Assembly: GCA_007258455.2 (NCBI GenBank)
Contig: VDFB02373365.1
Coordinates: 218,545,765 to 218,609,764 of the forward strand
Reading direction: 5' to 3'
Length of the DNA: 64,000 nt
DNA from: Sequoia sempervirens
Taxonomy: Eukaryota; Streptophyta; Pinopsida; Cupressales; Cupressaceae
A model generated the notes under the pieces. The model was not told the origin of the DNA. It saw only the letters and a program-made list of their open reading frames with translations, and ran no database searches. Position 1 is the first letter of the stretch. Each line of letters opens with the position of its first letter. The translations under genes and the position numbers were made by a program. Shown piece by piece: positions 11,386 through 23,055 of this stretch.

Positions 11386-11403
11386 TTTTGCCCCTCTTCA
11401 AAA
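11386..11403 (-). other. Tat polypurine tract
   Basis: On the minus strand this is TTTTGAAGAGGGGCAAAA directly before the LTR start TGTAGACAT. It is purine-rich with a central GAAGAGGGG, as expected for second-strand priming. Confidence 0.75.
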
Positions 11404-12185
11404 TACTATTAGGATAATAGGGTTTCGAAGAAAAACAGAATGCAGATGACTCTATAGAGGAAGAGATCAAAAAAGAGATACCCCAACATGGGGGGAATGC
11501 TAAGAGGATGCCCTAGTCTAGTGAGGGTAGGCTTAAAGCGACGGGTTATGAGAGAATGGTAGGGTATGCCCCCTTGAGAAGGCGGACGGGGGAGGAAAAA
11601 GGGGTCCTGGTCAACTTCTCGAAAGTCAGGAGTGGTATATGTTGCTGGAAAGAGCACGAAAAAATGAGAAGAATGGTGTTTGAATGAAGTCAATCAGGTA
11701 AATGGTGTGCAAATGGCGGGCCCAGGAAGAAAGAGCCTGGATGAATTAGTTGGAGGAATTTGTGGTAAATAAAAGGAAAAAAGACCTTTTATTTGAAAAG
11801 GGAAAAAAAGAGGGAAAAGGGTAATAAAAAGTAATTGGAGAATTACCTTTCCTCATTATGACAACTGGCAAGTGTGGAGAAGGAGGAGAGGAAGAAGAGG
11901 AGACGAGAGAGATCGGGGATGATGCCAGAGTACGATAGTGACATCATTCATCGGGCGGATGAGAGGCGGATATTCTTCACCCACCATGTCGTACCACGCA
12001 AGGTTAGCCCAAAACTTAACTTTGTGTTTTTGAGTCATTTACATAAGTGGTTTGGGAAAACAAAAAAGTGTGTTTTTTTCTGGGAGGGTGGCAAAAATAA
12101 TGGGTAGGAGGCGTATTTTTAATATTTTTTTATTTTTTTGAATCTGCGGGGGGGACAAACCAAGCGGCCGCTGACGTGGATGGGT

Positions 12186-12440
12186 CTACCATCGCGAGCG
12201 GAAGGGTCCACCACGGTAGGGGCAGGTCTGCCACCACGGAGGCAGTGTCTCTTGCCACGAGGGCGGGTCTGCCACTGTGGGGGTGGGTCGGCCACCGGGG
12301 GTAGGTCTGCCGCTCGGGGCAGGTCCGCCACCGTGGAGGCTGCGCCTCTACCGCGGGGGCGGGTCCGCCACCTCGATGGCGGGTCTGCCACCACGGGTGC
12401 GGGTCCGCTGCTCGGGGTGGGTCTGCCACGGGGTGAGTCC
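12186..12440 (+). repeat. GC-rich tandem array, GGTCCGCCAC type (3' side of Tat)
   Basis: About 12 imperfect units of 18-21 bp with a core GGGT(C/A)(T/C)GCCAC followed by a short CGG-rich spacer. The block is far richer in GC than its surroundings. Long open frames occur on both strands, but they reflect the repeat period and are not believable proteins. The core matches the arrays at 26177-26346 and 27000-27122 in the same orientation. Confidence 0.7.
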
Positions 12441-12579
12441 GCCGACGTTGGGGGAGGCAAGGGGTTGGGGACGGGGTGTGTAGAAAAAGTATGGATAGGA
12501 AACCCGAGAATGACAAGGGGGAAATTTTTTGAAAATGATAAAATGAATTGTGTACATGCAGAAAATGGGCATTTTGTAG

Positions 12580-13803
12580 ATGCGAGAGATACGATCAGAG
12601 GTGTTGAGGAGATGCATAGTGAGGATGAACGGGGAGGATCGCCAGAGACTAGCAGAGGCAGAACTACTTCATATGATGGCATATCTGACAGTCAAGGCCC
12701 ATAGGGCCATGTTGATAGCGTTGATAGAGCGGTGGGATTCGGCAATGTTGACCTTTCACCTACTGACAGGAGAGATGACGGTGACACTAGAGGATGTATG
12801 GTGGATCTTGAGGCTCCTGATATTAGGGCTCCTGATTAGCGAGTGTTGGTCAGAGGGGGAGACACCAGACGAGTCTCTGCAGGTAGTGTTCGGGGATGAT
12901 GAGTTACCAATGCAGCAATAGTAGCTGGATGTAGATAGGTTACTGTCATGCAGGGTACCAGTACTATCATTGTACCTGACAGGGTTGATTAGTGGTATAC
13001 TTCTGCTGGATCGAAGTGGTTGGTTTCTTCACATGAGGATGGTCGAGGTGATTCATCACATCATCGAGGGCTGAGAGGAACAGTTCGCGTGGGGGACTTG
13101 CATGTAAGCACAGTTGTATCGAGACATGCACGTGATTTGTTACTGGTAGCAGTTGAGTGTGACACACGTCACACTACTATAGGTGTGGGCCTGGGAGCAT
13201 ATCCACGTGACCAGGCCGATTATAGTGAGATTTGGTGAGCATGATGACAGGGAGGTTGTAGCGTGGTGGTGGGGAGTAGAGGTAGGGGCTATACTACAGT
13301 ACCGAGAGATGCAGGAGGTAAACGTGTGGAGGAGACAGTTTGATGAGGTGTAGACAGTGGATATAGAGTGGAAGCTATACATGATGCGGTGATTCAGAGG
13401 GTGGTCGAGAGAGGAGTTACATAGTGGTTAATTCTTTATGCGATGTTACATGATTGGGAGCAGGCCACGAGTAGTGGAGTTGCATTGATCTGATCGGGTG
13501 ACGAGGCAGTTCAGAGTGAGATAGGATATTTCGGCAGGTCAAGTGACATTTTGACGACTGACGTAGGAGCGGCAGTGGGGAGTGGCATTAGATTTGCGTA
13601 GTGTGTGGGGTGATATTGAGGGACTAGTGTTTAGGGCCTATCCTGATAGGCGAGAGGGGCTGCGAGACGCAGGGATGACAGGGCGGCATGATGAGTGGTT
13701 CAGGCAACATCTGCCTGAGCGGATTACACTAGTGGTGCCAATCGAGGAGGCACAAGGATTTGGGTCAGAGGATGAGAGGCAATTGTGGGAATTTAGTCTA
13801 TAA
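12580..13803 (+). pseudogene. Antisense ORF in Tat: plant mobile domain
   Basis: A single frame of about 407 codons, with no frameshift but about a dozen internal stops, runs on the strand opposite to gag-pol. It contains ALIERWDSAMLTFHL followed by GEMTVTLEDV, then YRDMH and VWAWEHI, then WRRQFD, in the order seen in the plant mobile domain (Pfam PF10536; MAIN/MAIL1-type proteins). This domain occurs both in host proteins and inside transposons. Most stops are TAG or TGA, explainable as C-to-T changes of CAG or CGA. The gene lies between integrase and the 3' LTR, where Tat elements often carry extra ORFs. Base composition is GC-rich compared with the rest of the element. The ATG at 12580 is the first in frame; the true start is not certain. 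Confidence 0.7.
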
Positions 13804-15450
13804 AGACCATCGAGAGGACGTAAAGGAGGATGAGGGGCACAAGAGTAGGTGATAGGAGGTCAGAGGAGGAGACGACACCAGAGGGGTTGGGGAGGAGACA
13901 GAGCAAAGGGTGGGGGGGATGCAGCAGAGGGGGCAGGGTTTGAGGCTGAGGAGGTGGTGGAGGATGAGTCTGAGGAGGTGGCAGAGAGGAGTTCAAGAGC
14001 TTGAGGGTGGGGTCGATAGGAGAGGAGGTCGAGAGCTCGAGGAGGAGAGCCATAGGGTACATAGGGTGAGGCCAGTGGGGCCAGAGGGGAGGAGGGGGGA
14101 CAGGAGATAGATAGGGCTACTGGAGGACAGGAGGTAGACAGAGTTCGATAAGAGGAGGCGAGGGGAATAAAGAGAGATAGCAGGGGAGGAGGGGCAGGGG
14201 ACAGACAGAGCCAGAGGAGGACAGCAGCAACAAGGAGCCCTCGGGGTGATAGAGGTGGATGAGATGGAGCTATCAATAGAGAGTGAGGGGTACCATCCGC
14301 GAGAGATGGAGGTCGATATAGATGTGCACGATGTAGCACCGCTAGCAGTAGCATGACCCAGAGGGGAGGATCCATGGGTGGTACTGAGAGAGAAAGTGGA
14401 GAGACTAGGACGGAGCGAGCAGCGAGTGCAAGAGACAGAGACATAGCGGATCAGAGTAGAGGTAGAGAGGGATGAGTTGCAGACCCGATTTGCTTAGGGT
14501 GAGAGAGACTACACGAAGCTGGTCAGGCTAGTATTAGAGCAAGAGAGGAGATTGGTGAAAGAGAGAGATGAGAGCCGCGATGAGGCTGTGGATCTGTGGG
14601 CTGAGGTGGAGAGATTGTAGGTGAAGGTGTAGAGTCAGATGATGCAGAGGGAGGGATTTGGTTTGGTGGGAGAGGGGGCGACATAGCAGGTTGTCAATAG
14701 GGGAATAGGGGGTACAGTGGATGTAGAGAGTGTGTAGAGGGAGCTAGATGAGCTTAGATATAAGGTGTGCATAATGGAGGTAGAGAGAGATGTGGCACAG
14801 GCACAGGTGGAGGTGTTGGAGACAGGGAGGGATGTGTTACAGGCGTAGGTCTAGGTAGCACAGAGTGAGAGGTAGGTGGCCAAGGCAGAGGTATAGTCTC
14901 TTTGTAGATAGAGAGATACAACGACATTGCAGACATCTAGCTTGCGACGAGAGCGAGATGTGGCTGAGCTGAGTTTGCAGGCCTTGCAGAGACACAGAGA
15001 TGCAGTGGTGGTGCGGGGACAAGCTGCACAGAGGGAGAGGGATGCTGCAGAGTTTCAGATGCAAACACTACAGAGCGAGAGGGATGCAACATGGGCTCAG
15101 TTGTAGAGGGGACTGGTTGAGGGGGAGGGCTAGGGGCAGATGTTCAAGAGCTACACATGCAGTTACAGGAATTGCAGGCGGAGAGGGACAGGGGCACAGA
15201 GTAGATACAACACTTAATATTAGCTCAGGAGGCCTGGGTACAAGAGTGGTAGGCTATCAGTGCAGATCGAGATCGGTATAGGCATGAGCGGAATGCTGCG
15301 AGATAGATAGCTGGGCAGAGGGATGAGTTCATGCAGCAGGCGAGCTATTTGAGGGGTGTATATGAGTAGGCCATTCAGGATCTAGCACAGCGCACAACGC
15401 ACTACATCAGTCATGCCCCATAGCCACCAGGGTCATCCCAGTCATTAGGG
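13804..15450 (+). pseudogene. Coiled-coil tail of the antisense mobile-domain ORF
   Basis: GA-rich DNA on the plus strand encodes long charged stretches such as EQERRLVKERDESRDEAVD and repeated LQSERDA-like heptads, joined by stops and some frame changes. It continues from the mobile domain without a gap. Proline-rich open frames on the minus strand (for example 13860-14444) mirror this purine bias. I read it as a long coiled-coil C-terminus, now degraded. An independent low-complexity repeat is the alternative. Confidence 0.5.
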
Positions 15451-15886
15451 ACATGCACTAGGGGATTTAGTGACTATCAGCAGACTCCATCTCCATGGGG
15501 CAGTTACCAGGGGACTCCTACCCGCGAGTACCAGGGGACTCCCACCCATGAGTACCAAGGGATTCCAGTGCACAGAGGGTCAGTACCTAATTTTTCGTAG
15601 AAATCAGATGTGGGCAGCTCACAGTAGAGTGGGCAGATGCAGTGGGCATGACATTGATTATTTTTTGGCAGATACAGGATGGATATTTTGTTCATGTCAC
15701 CAGAGATCAGAGGTGATCAACATCTCTAGATTTTGTATCTTATTTGGCGATATATGATGGAGATGCATTGTATTCTGATAGGATGTTTATTATTTTGATT
15801 ATGCCAGGGCCTTTATTGACACTAGGCATGATGTTTCTTGTATGCGGCTGTATGGGATGATTTATGATGTGGTTTGATATATATAC

Positions 15887-16275
15887 ACATGTTTATATGG
15901 ATGGATGACTTATGCTTTATGATTATGAGTTATGGATGTATATGTTCATGATTATATATGTTTTTATGATTATGATTTATGGCTGCATATGTATGTCATT
16001 ATGATTATGATGATGGATGCACATTTGTTTATGTAAATAGATAATTATGTATGCATTATGCTTTATGATTTATGGATGGACATGTTCATGTGGATGAGTG
16101 ATTATGTAAATGATTTTATGATTTATGATTTATAGATGCATATGTTCATGTGGATGGATGATGTATGTATGTTTTATGATTATGATTTATGGATGCATAT
16201 GTTCATGTGGATGGACAATTTATGTATGTTTTATGATTTATGATTTATGGATGCACATGTTCATGTGGAATATGA
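15887..16275. repeat. AT-rich tandem repeat, unit about 60-70 bp
   Basis: The phrase TTTATGGATGCATATGTTCA followed by TGTGGATGGA recurs about six times with TTATGATTATGATTTATGG between copies. It shows no coding potential and lies in the 3' region of the Tat element. Confidence 0.7.
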
Positions 16276-17699
16276 ATGAAAGGTAAATGTTTATAATGCA
16301 CCTAAGTGTCAATAAAGAGCATCATGAGAATGTGGATAGGCGATAGGCGTATGGAGGAGTGCATTTGCCAAAAAAAAAACCATTAATATATTTACAGGAA
16401 GAGGACTCAAGAGGAAAGAGAATGAGAGTACTTGCACAACCGAAATCATAAGTCATGGTGATGGTCATGATGGAAATGAAGGGTGCATGCAAAGTGATGA
16501 AAATTTAGTGAAAATGTGATTTTTCCATCTTTGGAACATTGATTTTTACTATAATGTTGGATATCAAGTACCTTGATATGGAAGATCAAGGCGAATGAGT
16601 ATTTTACGCATGAAACAAACACAACAAACAAGAAGGTTATCCTCAACACCCCGAAGTCGCGATGACCTCGGTCAGGGCTGGTGTTGAGATAACCACAAAC
16701 ACACAAAGTTGTCCCAGCGAAACACAAGACCTTAGAGATCTTGGTGGGTCTTACGAGGGATAACCGAGAAGACAGCAGTCAAAACAAACGATCAGGGTAG
16801 GCCCCCATGTCAGCAAGTCAAGGTATGCCATGGTATGGTGGATCAAGGCGACCTTGACAGGTGATGGTAAGGAACCCAAATGATAAACAAAATTCAAAAG
16901 CGTTAAGAGATCACAATCAAGACTACAGGTCCTTTGCCATAGGATCAAGGTGATCGATGGGATTGATGAGGTCTGCTAGGAAGGATTCATCCTGTTGAGA
17001 CCAAAGATGGATGCTAAACTATAATGACCCAGTCGACACAGGACGTTATTCACGGACTAGATCTTGTAACACGAGGGAATTTTGTTTATTAAGAACTAGT
17101 TAGATGTGGGCATAACTTGATAATGAAGCACAAAAGACCGATAGAACCTACAAACCTAGGGGCTCAAGGGCCGATCATAGATTAGCCTTGCCTACGTGAA
17201 AGCACAGAGCCCTCGTAGTTCCAGAAAAGACCATGGATAAAGAGAAAAGAAGACAATGGTGATCGATGATGATGGAGAAATACCCCGGGGGTGAATCAAA
17301 TGATCAACCTTGCCTACGTGACAGTGTAGAGGCAACGTAGTTCGACCTGTGATGCGAGAGGATAAGAGCTAAATGGTGACTGACATGATGGATGATCCTA
17401 CATGATGACACAGACCGATCAACAAAGGGAATGAACAACGTAAGCTCAAAGTGGGATACTGAAAAGCTCAGGATGGGGGATAGGCTAGATGGGTTGTCCA
17501 ATGCTCAATCAATATATACCAAGCGGCCTAGGATGAGATGGGTGAGGACAATAGTGCGGATGAAAGCATAAAATAATTAGGATGTCAGGTAGATAATGAT
17601 TAAGCCCTCTATGGATGATGCTTGTTACCATGTTTTCACCATCCATACTTATCCAAGGCACCACCAAGAGGTGGTTTTCACCATAGGCTGAACTTATTT
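16276..17699. other. Non-coding 3' region of Tat
   Basis: I find no believable gene here. A sequence beginning CCTTGCCTACGTGA and ending CGTAGTTC occurs twice (17188-17221 and 17310-17343). These may be short internal duplications of the untranslated region. Confidence 0.5.
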
Positions 17700-17702
17700 C
17701 TC

Positions 17703-17795
17703 TTTACTATTTTTGATTGATTTTTTTTTTGTATATTTTTTTGATTTTTTGATTTTTTTGATTTTTTTGATTTTTTGATTTTTTTTAATTTTTTG
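17703..17795. repeat. Low-complexity TTTTTTGA run
   Basis: Repeated TTTTTTGATTTT. Read on the minus strand this gives Lys/Ile codons that extend the last integrase frame, marking the approximate end of pol. Confidence 0.7.
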
Positions 17796-19171
17796 ACTAG
17801 GTGGGGTTACCGAGTGGATTTAGGTGTAGAACTTCTTCAGATGCATGATATTGATGGGTTTTTCAAGGGGTTCTCCTTTAAGTGTAGTCAACCTGTATGC
17901 CCCAGATCCATATTTAGCGGCTATGATATAGGGTCCCAACCAATTTGCTTCAAATTTTCCTTTCTTGTCTCAGTCTTGCTGAGTGCCCTAGTTCTCCTTA
18001 AGAATAAGCTCGCCAACCTGGAATTGTCGAGGACGAACCTTCTTATTGTAATTACGTTTGAGACGATTTTGGTATGCTTGTAGATGATCATAGGCTTTTA
18101 TTCTTCATTCATCCACTAATTCCAGCTATGCAAGCCGTGCAACACGAGCATCTTCTTCCTTGATAAGATTCTTTAGAGAAATCCTCAGTGATGGAAGCTC
18201 AACTTCAATTGGCAAGAAAACTTCAACACCATATACTAAAGAATAGGGGGTGGGGCCTGTCGGGGTGTAGATGGATGTGCGATATGCCCAGAGGGCAGGA
18301 TGAATATGGAGGTGCCAATCTCATCCAGTGTTATTAACAACCTTTCTGATTATACGGATAAGGGTCTTGTTGGTTGCTTCTGCCTTACCATTGCCCTGGG
18401 GGTAATAAGGCATTGACCAATAGTGTTGGATATGAAAGGTGTCACAGAGGTGTTTCATGGCTTGGTTTTTGAAGGGTTTTCCATTATCAGAGAGGATGGT
18501 GGATGGGATACCATATCTATAGAGAATATGGTAAAGGATAAATTTTGAGATTTGGATACCGATGATTTGTGAGAGTGGTATTGCTTTCACCCACTTAGTG
18601 AAGTATTCAGTGGCGGTAATTATGAATGTATGGCCATCGGATGATGGTGGGTAAATCTTGTCAATTAAGTCGAAACCCCATTGGGAAAATGGCCATGGTC
18701 CAGGAGGGGCTGAAGATCTTGTGTTGGGGGATGAATCAAATCTGCATGTTGTTGGCATGGAAGGCACTTCTTCACAAATTCACAAGCATCGTGTTCCAAT
18801 GTAGGCCAATAATATCCAGCTTGTAGGATCCTTTTGGCCAGAGCCATACCATTTGAATGAGCTCCACAAACACCACTATGTACCTCCATTAGTGTAGCAT
18901 GGTCTTCGGTCTCATTCAGACATCTAAGGAGGATTCCATCATACCCGCGATGATAAAGTGTATCACTGACGATAATGTATCGAGAAGAATGATGGACAAA
19001 GGATTTGCGTTGATTGCGTGTAAGATCCGGGGGTATAATATTATCATGGAGGTAGGTGTAGATGTCCTGGTACCATGGGGAAGTGGGACCCACAATGTCA
19101 CACACCATGTCAGTCTCTGGGATATCATATGCTGGGATTAATAGTTGTTCCACAAGGAACTCACATTTTGT
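17790..19171 (-). pseudogene. Tat integrase
   Basis: Integrase inserts retrotransposon cDNA into the genome. The N-terminal zinc-binding part (19153 leftwards) shows H-S-G-V-C-G-A-H-S, then ACEFVKKCLPC, the HHCC arrangement. After a frame change near 18767 the catalytic core reads GFDLID, later SDNGKPF and GKAEATNKTL, giving the D, D and E residues. Downstream of 18321 the frame goes on through LWAYRTSIYTPTGPTPYSLVYG, a conserved block of gypsy integrases, and ends in Lys-rich low complexity. Frameshifts and stops make it inactive. Confidence 0.85.
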
Positions 19172-19829
19172 TCAGTCTTTAGGCATGTCAATCAGGGAAC
19201 CAATAGTGGCCATTGCATCAGCTGCTTTATTTCGTACCCTAGGAATTTGTTCAAATTGTATAGAGGTGAAATATTTCTTGAAATCATCCACCATGCGCTT
19301 GTAGGGTAATAGCTTATCATCTTTGGTTAGGAATTCGTCATTAACCTGTCTAATGACTAGCAAAGAATCACCAAAGACTTTCAAATGAGTTATGTGCCAC
19401 TGCTTTGCAATTCTAAAATCGGTGATGAGAGCTTCGTACTCTGCTATATTGTTGGTACAAAGGAATGCTATCCTGAATGATTTTAGAATGTAGTCACCTT
19501 GAGGGGTAACTAATAAAATTCCCATGCCTGATCCATTATGCATGTATGAGCCATCAAAATATAATGTCCAAGCTGGTGCTTTTGTGACTGTGTAGACTTC
19601 TTCGTCTGGAAATTTAGTGTCCAGAGGGTAAGCATCTACTAATGGTGCCTTGGCCAATTGATTAGCTATGACATATCCCTTTATGGTTTTCCGTTCCACA
19701 TACTCTATGTCAAATTCACTTAGGAGCATGACCCACTTGGCCATGCGGCCAGTCAGAGTGGTTCTAGATAACAAATACTTCAATGGATCAATTTTGGCAA
19801 TTAATTTGACTGGATGGCTGAGCATGTAA
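19172..19829 (-). pseudogene. Tat RNase H tail and additional RNase H
   Basis: A 217-codon open frame in the same frame as the integrase zinc region. Its first part (IDPLKYLLSRTTLTGRMAKW) is the end of the ordinary gypsy RNase H. A second RNase H follows: LYFDGS, NNIAEYEAL, VFGDS and NKAADAMA supply the D, E, D and D catalytic positions. A second (archaeal-type) RNase H after the first is a marker of the Tat lineage. It is the best-preserved domain in the element. Confidence 0.88.
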
Positions 19830-21050
19830 TGTCAAAATTTCTGTGTGCTGAAGACGGGTGCGAGGCAGGCCCTTTCCATGGGGGAGTAGTTTAATTCGTA
19901 GCCGACCAATGTCCGACTAATGAAATAGATCGCCCTCTCTTTCGATGATTCATCATGTTGTGACTGAAGTGGCAGAGATGTAGAGCATGAGGGGTTTTCC
20001 TGGAATAGGCGGCATCAAGATTGGTGGATGAGCTAAATATTCCTTAATTTTATTGAAACCCATCTGACACTGTTGGTTCCATCGGAAGGTGGAATCTTTC
20101 TTCAGAAGATGAGTGAATGGCTGATACTTATCTACTAGCTAGGCTATGAATCAACAGATGGACTGCATCTTCCCCTAGAGGCTTCTTAACTGTTTCAGAT
20201 TGTGCGGAGGTGGCATGTCTAGGATAGCCTTTACCTTGGCGGGATCAACCTCAATGCCCCTGCGAGAGACTATGAAACCCAACAAATTTCCTGACATGAC
20301 CCCAAAGACACACTTTTTTGGATTTAGCTGCAACTTGTAATGCTCTAAATGCTTAAATATCTTTTTCAGGATGGTAGGATGTTCTGCTCATGTTATGGAT
20401 TTCCCTAATAGGTCGTCGACATAATCCTCCATGATTATATGTATGAGGTCATTGAAGATGACCGTCATTGCCCTCTGATATGTTGCCCCCACATTTTTGA
20501 GACCAAAGGGAATAACATTGTAACAGAAAGTGCCCCAAGGTGTTGTGAAGGTGGTCTTGTGTTGGCCCTCAGGTGCGATTCGAATCTGATTATAACCAGA
20601 GAAGCCATCCATAAGGGATAACATCTCATGTCCTACTATCAGGTCGACCAACATGTCAATGTTAGGCAGAGGGAAGTCATCTTTTTGGTAGGCTTTATTA
20701 AGATCCCTGAAGTCTATGCAGACCCGAATGTCTCCATTTGGTTTGGCAATTGGTACTATATTGGAGATCCACTCAGAGTAGTCAATCGGTCTGATAAAAC
20801 CCGCCTCTGGTAACTTCTCCAATTCCTTCTTGACTAATAATGCGACCTACGGATGCATCTTGCGGAGCTTCTATTTGACAGGCTTGGCATCTGGGTGAAC
20901 GTCTAAATGATGAACCACTAAGGTGAGGTCTAGGCCTGGCATGTCTGAGTATGACCAAGCAAAGTTAATGATCCCCTCTTGGAGTAGTTGCACGATGATC
21001 GAATACTCTTGCTCTGAGAGTGACTTAGCTACATAGGTGATTTTAGGATT
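19830..21050 (-). pseudogene. Tat reverse transcriptase and start of RNase H
   Basis: Minus-strand order: AWSYSDMPGLDLTLVVHH, then KLRKMHP with two TAG codons in place of Gln, then GFIRPIDYSEW, VCIDFRDLN, PFGLKN and the catalytic YVDD (within 20388-20822). LQLNPKKC and the connection region follow to about 19830. These are the standard RT blocks of Ty3/gypsy. The frame changes between RT and the RNase H ORF. RT copies element RNA to cDNA in the cytoplasmic particle. Confidence 0.88.
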
Positions 21051-22318
21051 TATGACAGTACTCAGATTAACTTCTTGAGTCTCTTCAATTAGAATAGATG
21101 ATCAGGTAGATAACTAAGTTCCCACAAGGGGAAGATTAACATCTCCATCTTCCAGTGCCTCTTCAATGTTTTTGCCATCAGATGCATCCTTTATTTTTAA
21201 TTTTTCAAGGTCGCGAAGTGCCTTAGGGAGGTTTTCACTAAATGACCACGTTTTACTTTTCTTATTCTTATTTTTGCGACTGGGGTGTTCATCCTCCCCC
21301 AATCCCATAAGGTTGACATATGTATCCGCAGACATACTGACAGGTGTGCTATTATGTAGGTCCCAATCAATAAGCTCAAGGTGACAAAGGGATAGGCTAA
21401 TAGTCCAGATGGATAGGCATTCGAACAGGGATGATAGGTCAGTGTGATTGATGTCATCGTATGCACGTATGCTGGATTCCTCCTTAGGTATGTCTTCCAA
21501 TGAGCCATTTTCCACGGTGACACTATTGGAAGATTAGACAATGTTGCAGGGCCTTTCTGCTTTTTTTCATACCCAATGCCTATGTTTTTTGGTAGCTTTG
21601 ATGTATCAATGTGTTGCAATCACCCTTGTTCTTCTTTACCTAGGCCCCTGCCTTGGTAGTTGTACTTTTCTACAAACTTAGCTGACCACGCATATGCTTC
21701 CTAAAAATATTCCTTTAGAGGGGGATCCGGATGGGGTTCTTCTCGATAGACCCATTGGCTTATGTCCTCTTCTTGTGCATCTATCTTGACACTTGGGGAT
21801 CTGAAAGTGGCGGTAGGGATGTTTTTACCACTAAAGGTGACAATCTTTTCTTCCTTTGGAGTAGCATGTGAAGGTTGACCATACTCGTGTGGTGACAGTG
21901 GCATGGTTGCTACATTAAGAGAAATATGCATTTCGTATTCACCACACCCTTTGTCAATGATTTGGACTTTGGTGACTGTAAGATCAGTGGTGGAAGATGG
22001 AGGGGTTATCAGGATGGAGGGTGGATTAGCGGATGATGATTGGGATGCCCCCATTTCAACCTCAAGACAAAAATGTAAATGGGGAAAGAACGCTTCTAAA
22101 TCACGACAATATTCAAATGGTTGGGGGTTAGCATAGATGGTGACTTCTTGTCCGTAGACCGGGAATTTTAGGAACTAATGGTATGTGGAGGGGACGGCTT
22201 GCATAGCATGGAGCCATGGATGACCAAGGAGGAGATTATATGGCAAGTCTAGATCAAGGACATGACATGTAATGTACTGAACCATAGGTTCCACTTGGAT
22301 AGGAAGATTGATAATCCC

Positions 22319-22579
22319 TTATGAATTCCTTTCTGCATTATCATAGGCCTTGATCATGATGATCTGATTACTTAAATCCGCTTGAGTATACCCCACCTGT
22401 TTTATGAATTTTAGAGTACACAAGTTGAAGGAAGATCCATTATCTACCAAGACTCTTTTTATTTTATGACGAGCAACCATGGATTCAATATGTAAGGGGC
22501 GATTATGATTGACATCGATGTTTGGCATATCATTTTGGCTAAAGTGTAGTTGATGAGACAAAGCTAGGTGTCCCACCAA
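22319..22579 (-). pseudogene. Tat aspartic protease
   Basis: An 87-codon frame with RVLVDNGSSFNLCTL, the aspartic protease active-site region (usually D-S/T/G-G-S). The preceding MVARHKIKRVL is typical of retroviral-type pepsins in plant gypsy elements. The protease cuts the Gag-Pol polyprotein. It lies between gag and RT as expected; flanking frames are broken. Confidence 0.7.
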
Positions 22580-23055
22580 AGCTTGGAATCATGTAGGATC
22601 AATGTCATTAGGCACATGGGTTTCCTGTAGGGCTCTGTTGAGGATTTCTTGATGTACAGGGGAAGACTTAAGTAAATCCAAAATGGAGATATGTGCAGGG
22701 GTCTTTCCTAAGTGATCAAGGATGTTGTACTGAGAGTTTACGAGAGTTGCTTGAGTGAGTGGGGAGGCCGCAGGGACAGTGATGCGGGCTCATCATGTAG
22801 TAACAACACACTGAGGGTCTTTGGCTTTGACATGTATCATGGATACACGAGGTTCTACCTGCTCAATGTAATGAATAATACCTTCGTAATTGAGGGGTAC
22901 ATTCTTATAGCTCACGTTATTTGTGCTGTTGTTTTGAGGATTACTGTTGGAGGTGCTTGGGCCTTGATTATGGTTTGGAAAGGCATTTTGATATATCTAT
23001 AATTGAGCATTGGATGACAAAGCTTGACTAGGGTCAACCTTGATATCACCTCGAT

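Noticed and set aside
12119..12704. Long open frames on both strands (up to 188 codons) in the GC-rich block
   Set aside because: They follow the period of the GGGTCTGCCAC-type repeat and encode Gly/Arg or Pro/Arg repeats. No frame has a recognisable domain.
13860..14444. A 194-codon minus-strand frame rich in Pro, Ser and Leu
   Set aside because: It mirrors the purine-rich coiled-coil strand on the other side. Its composition is explained by that bias.
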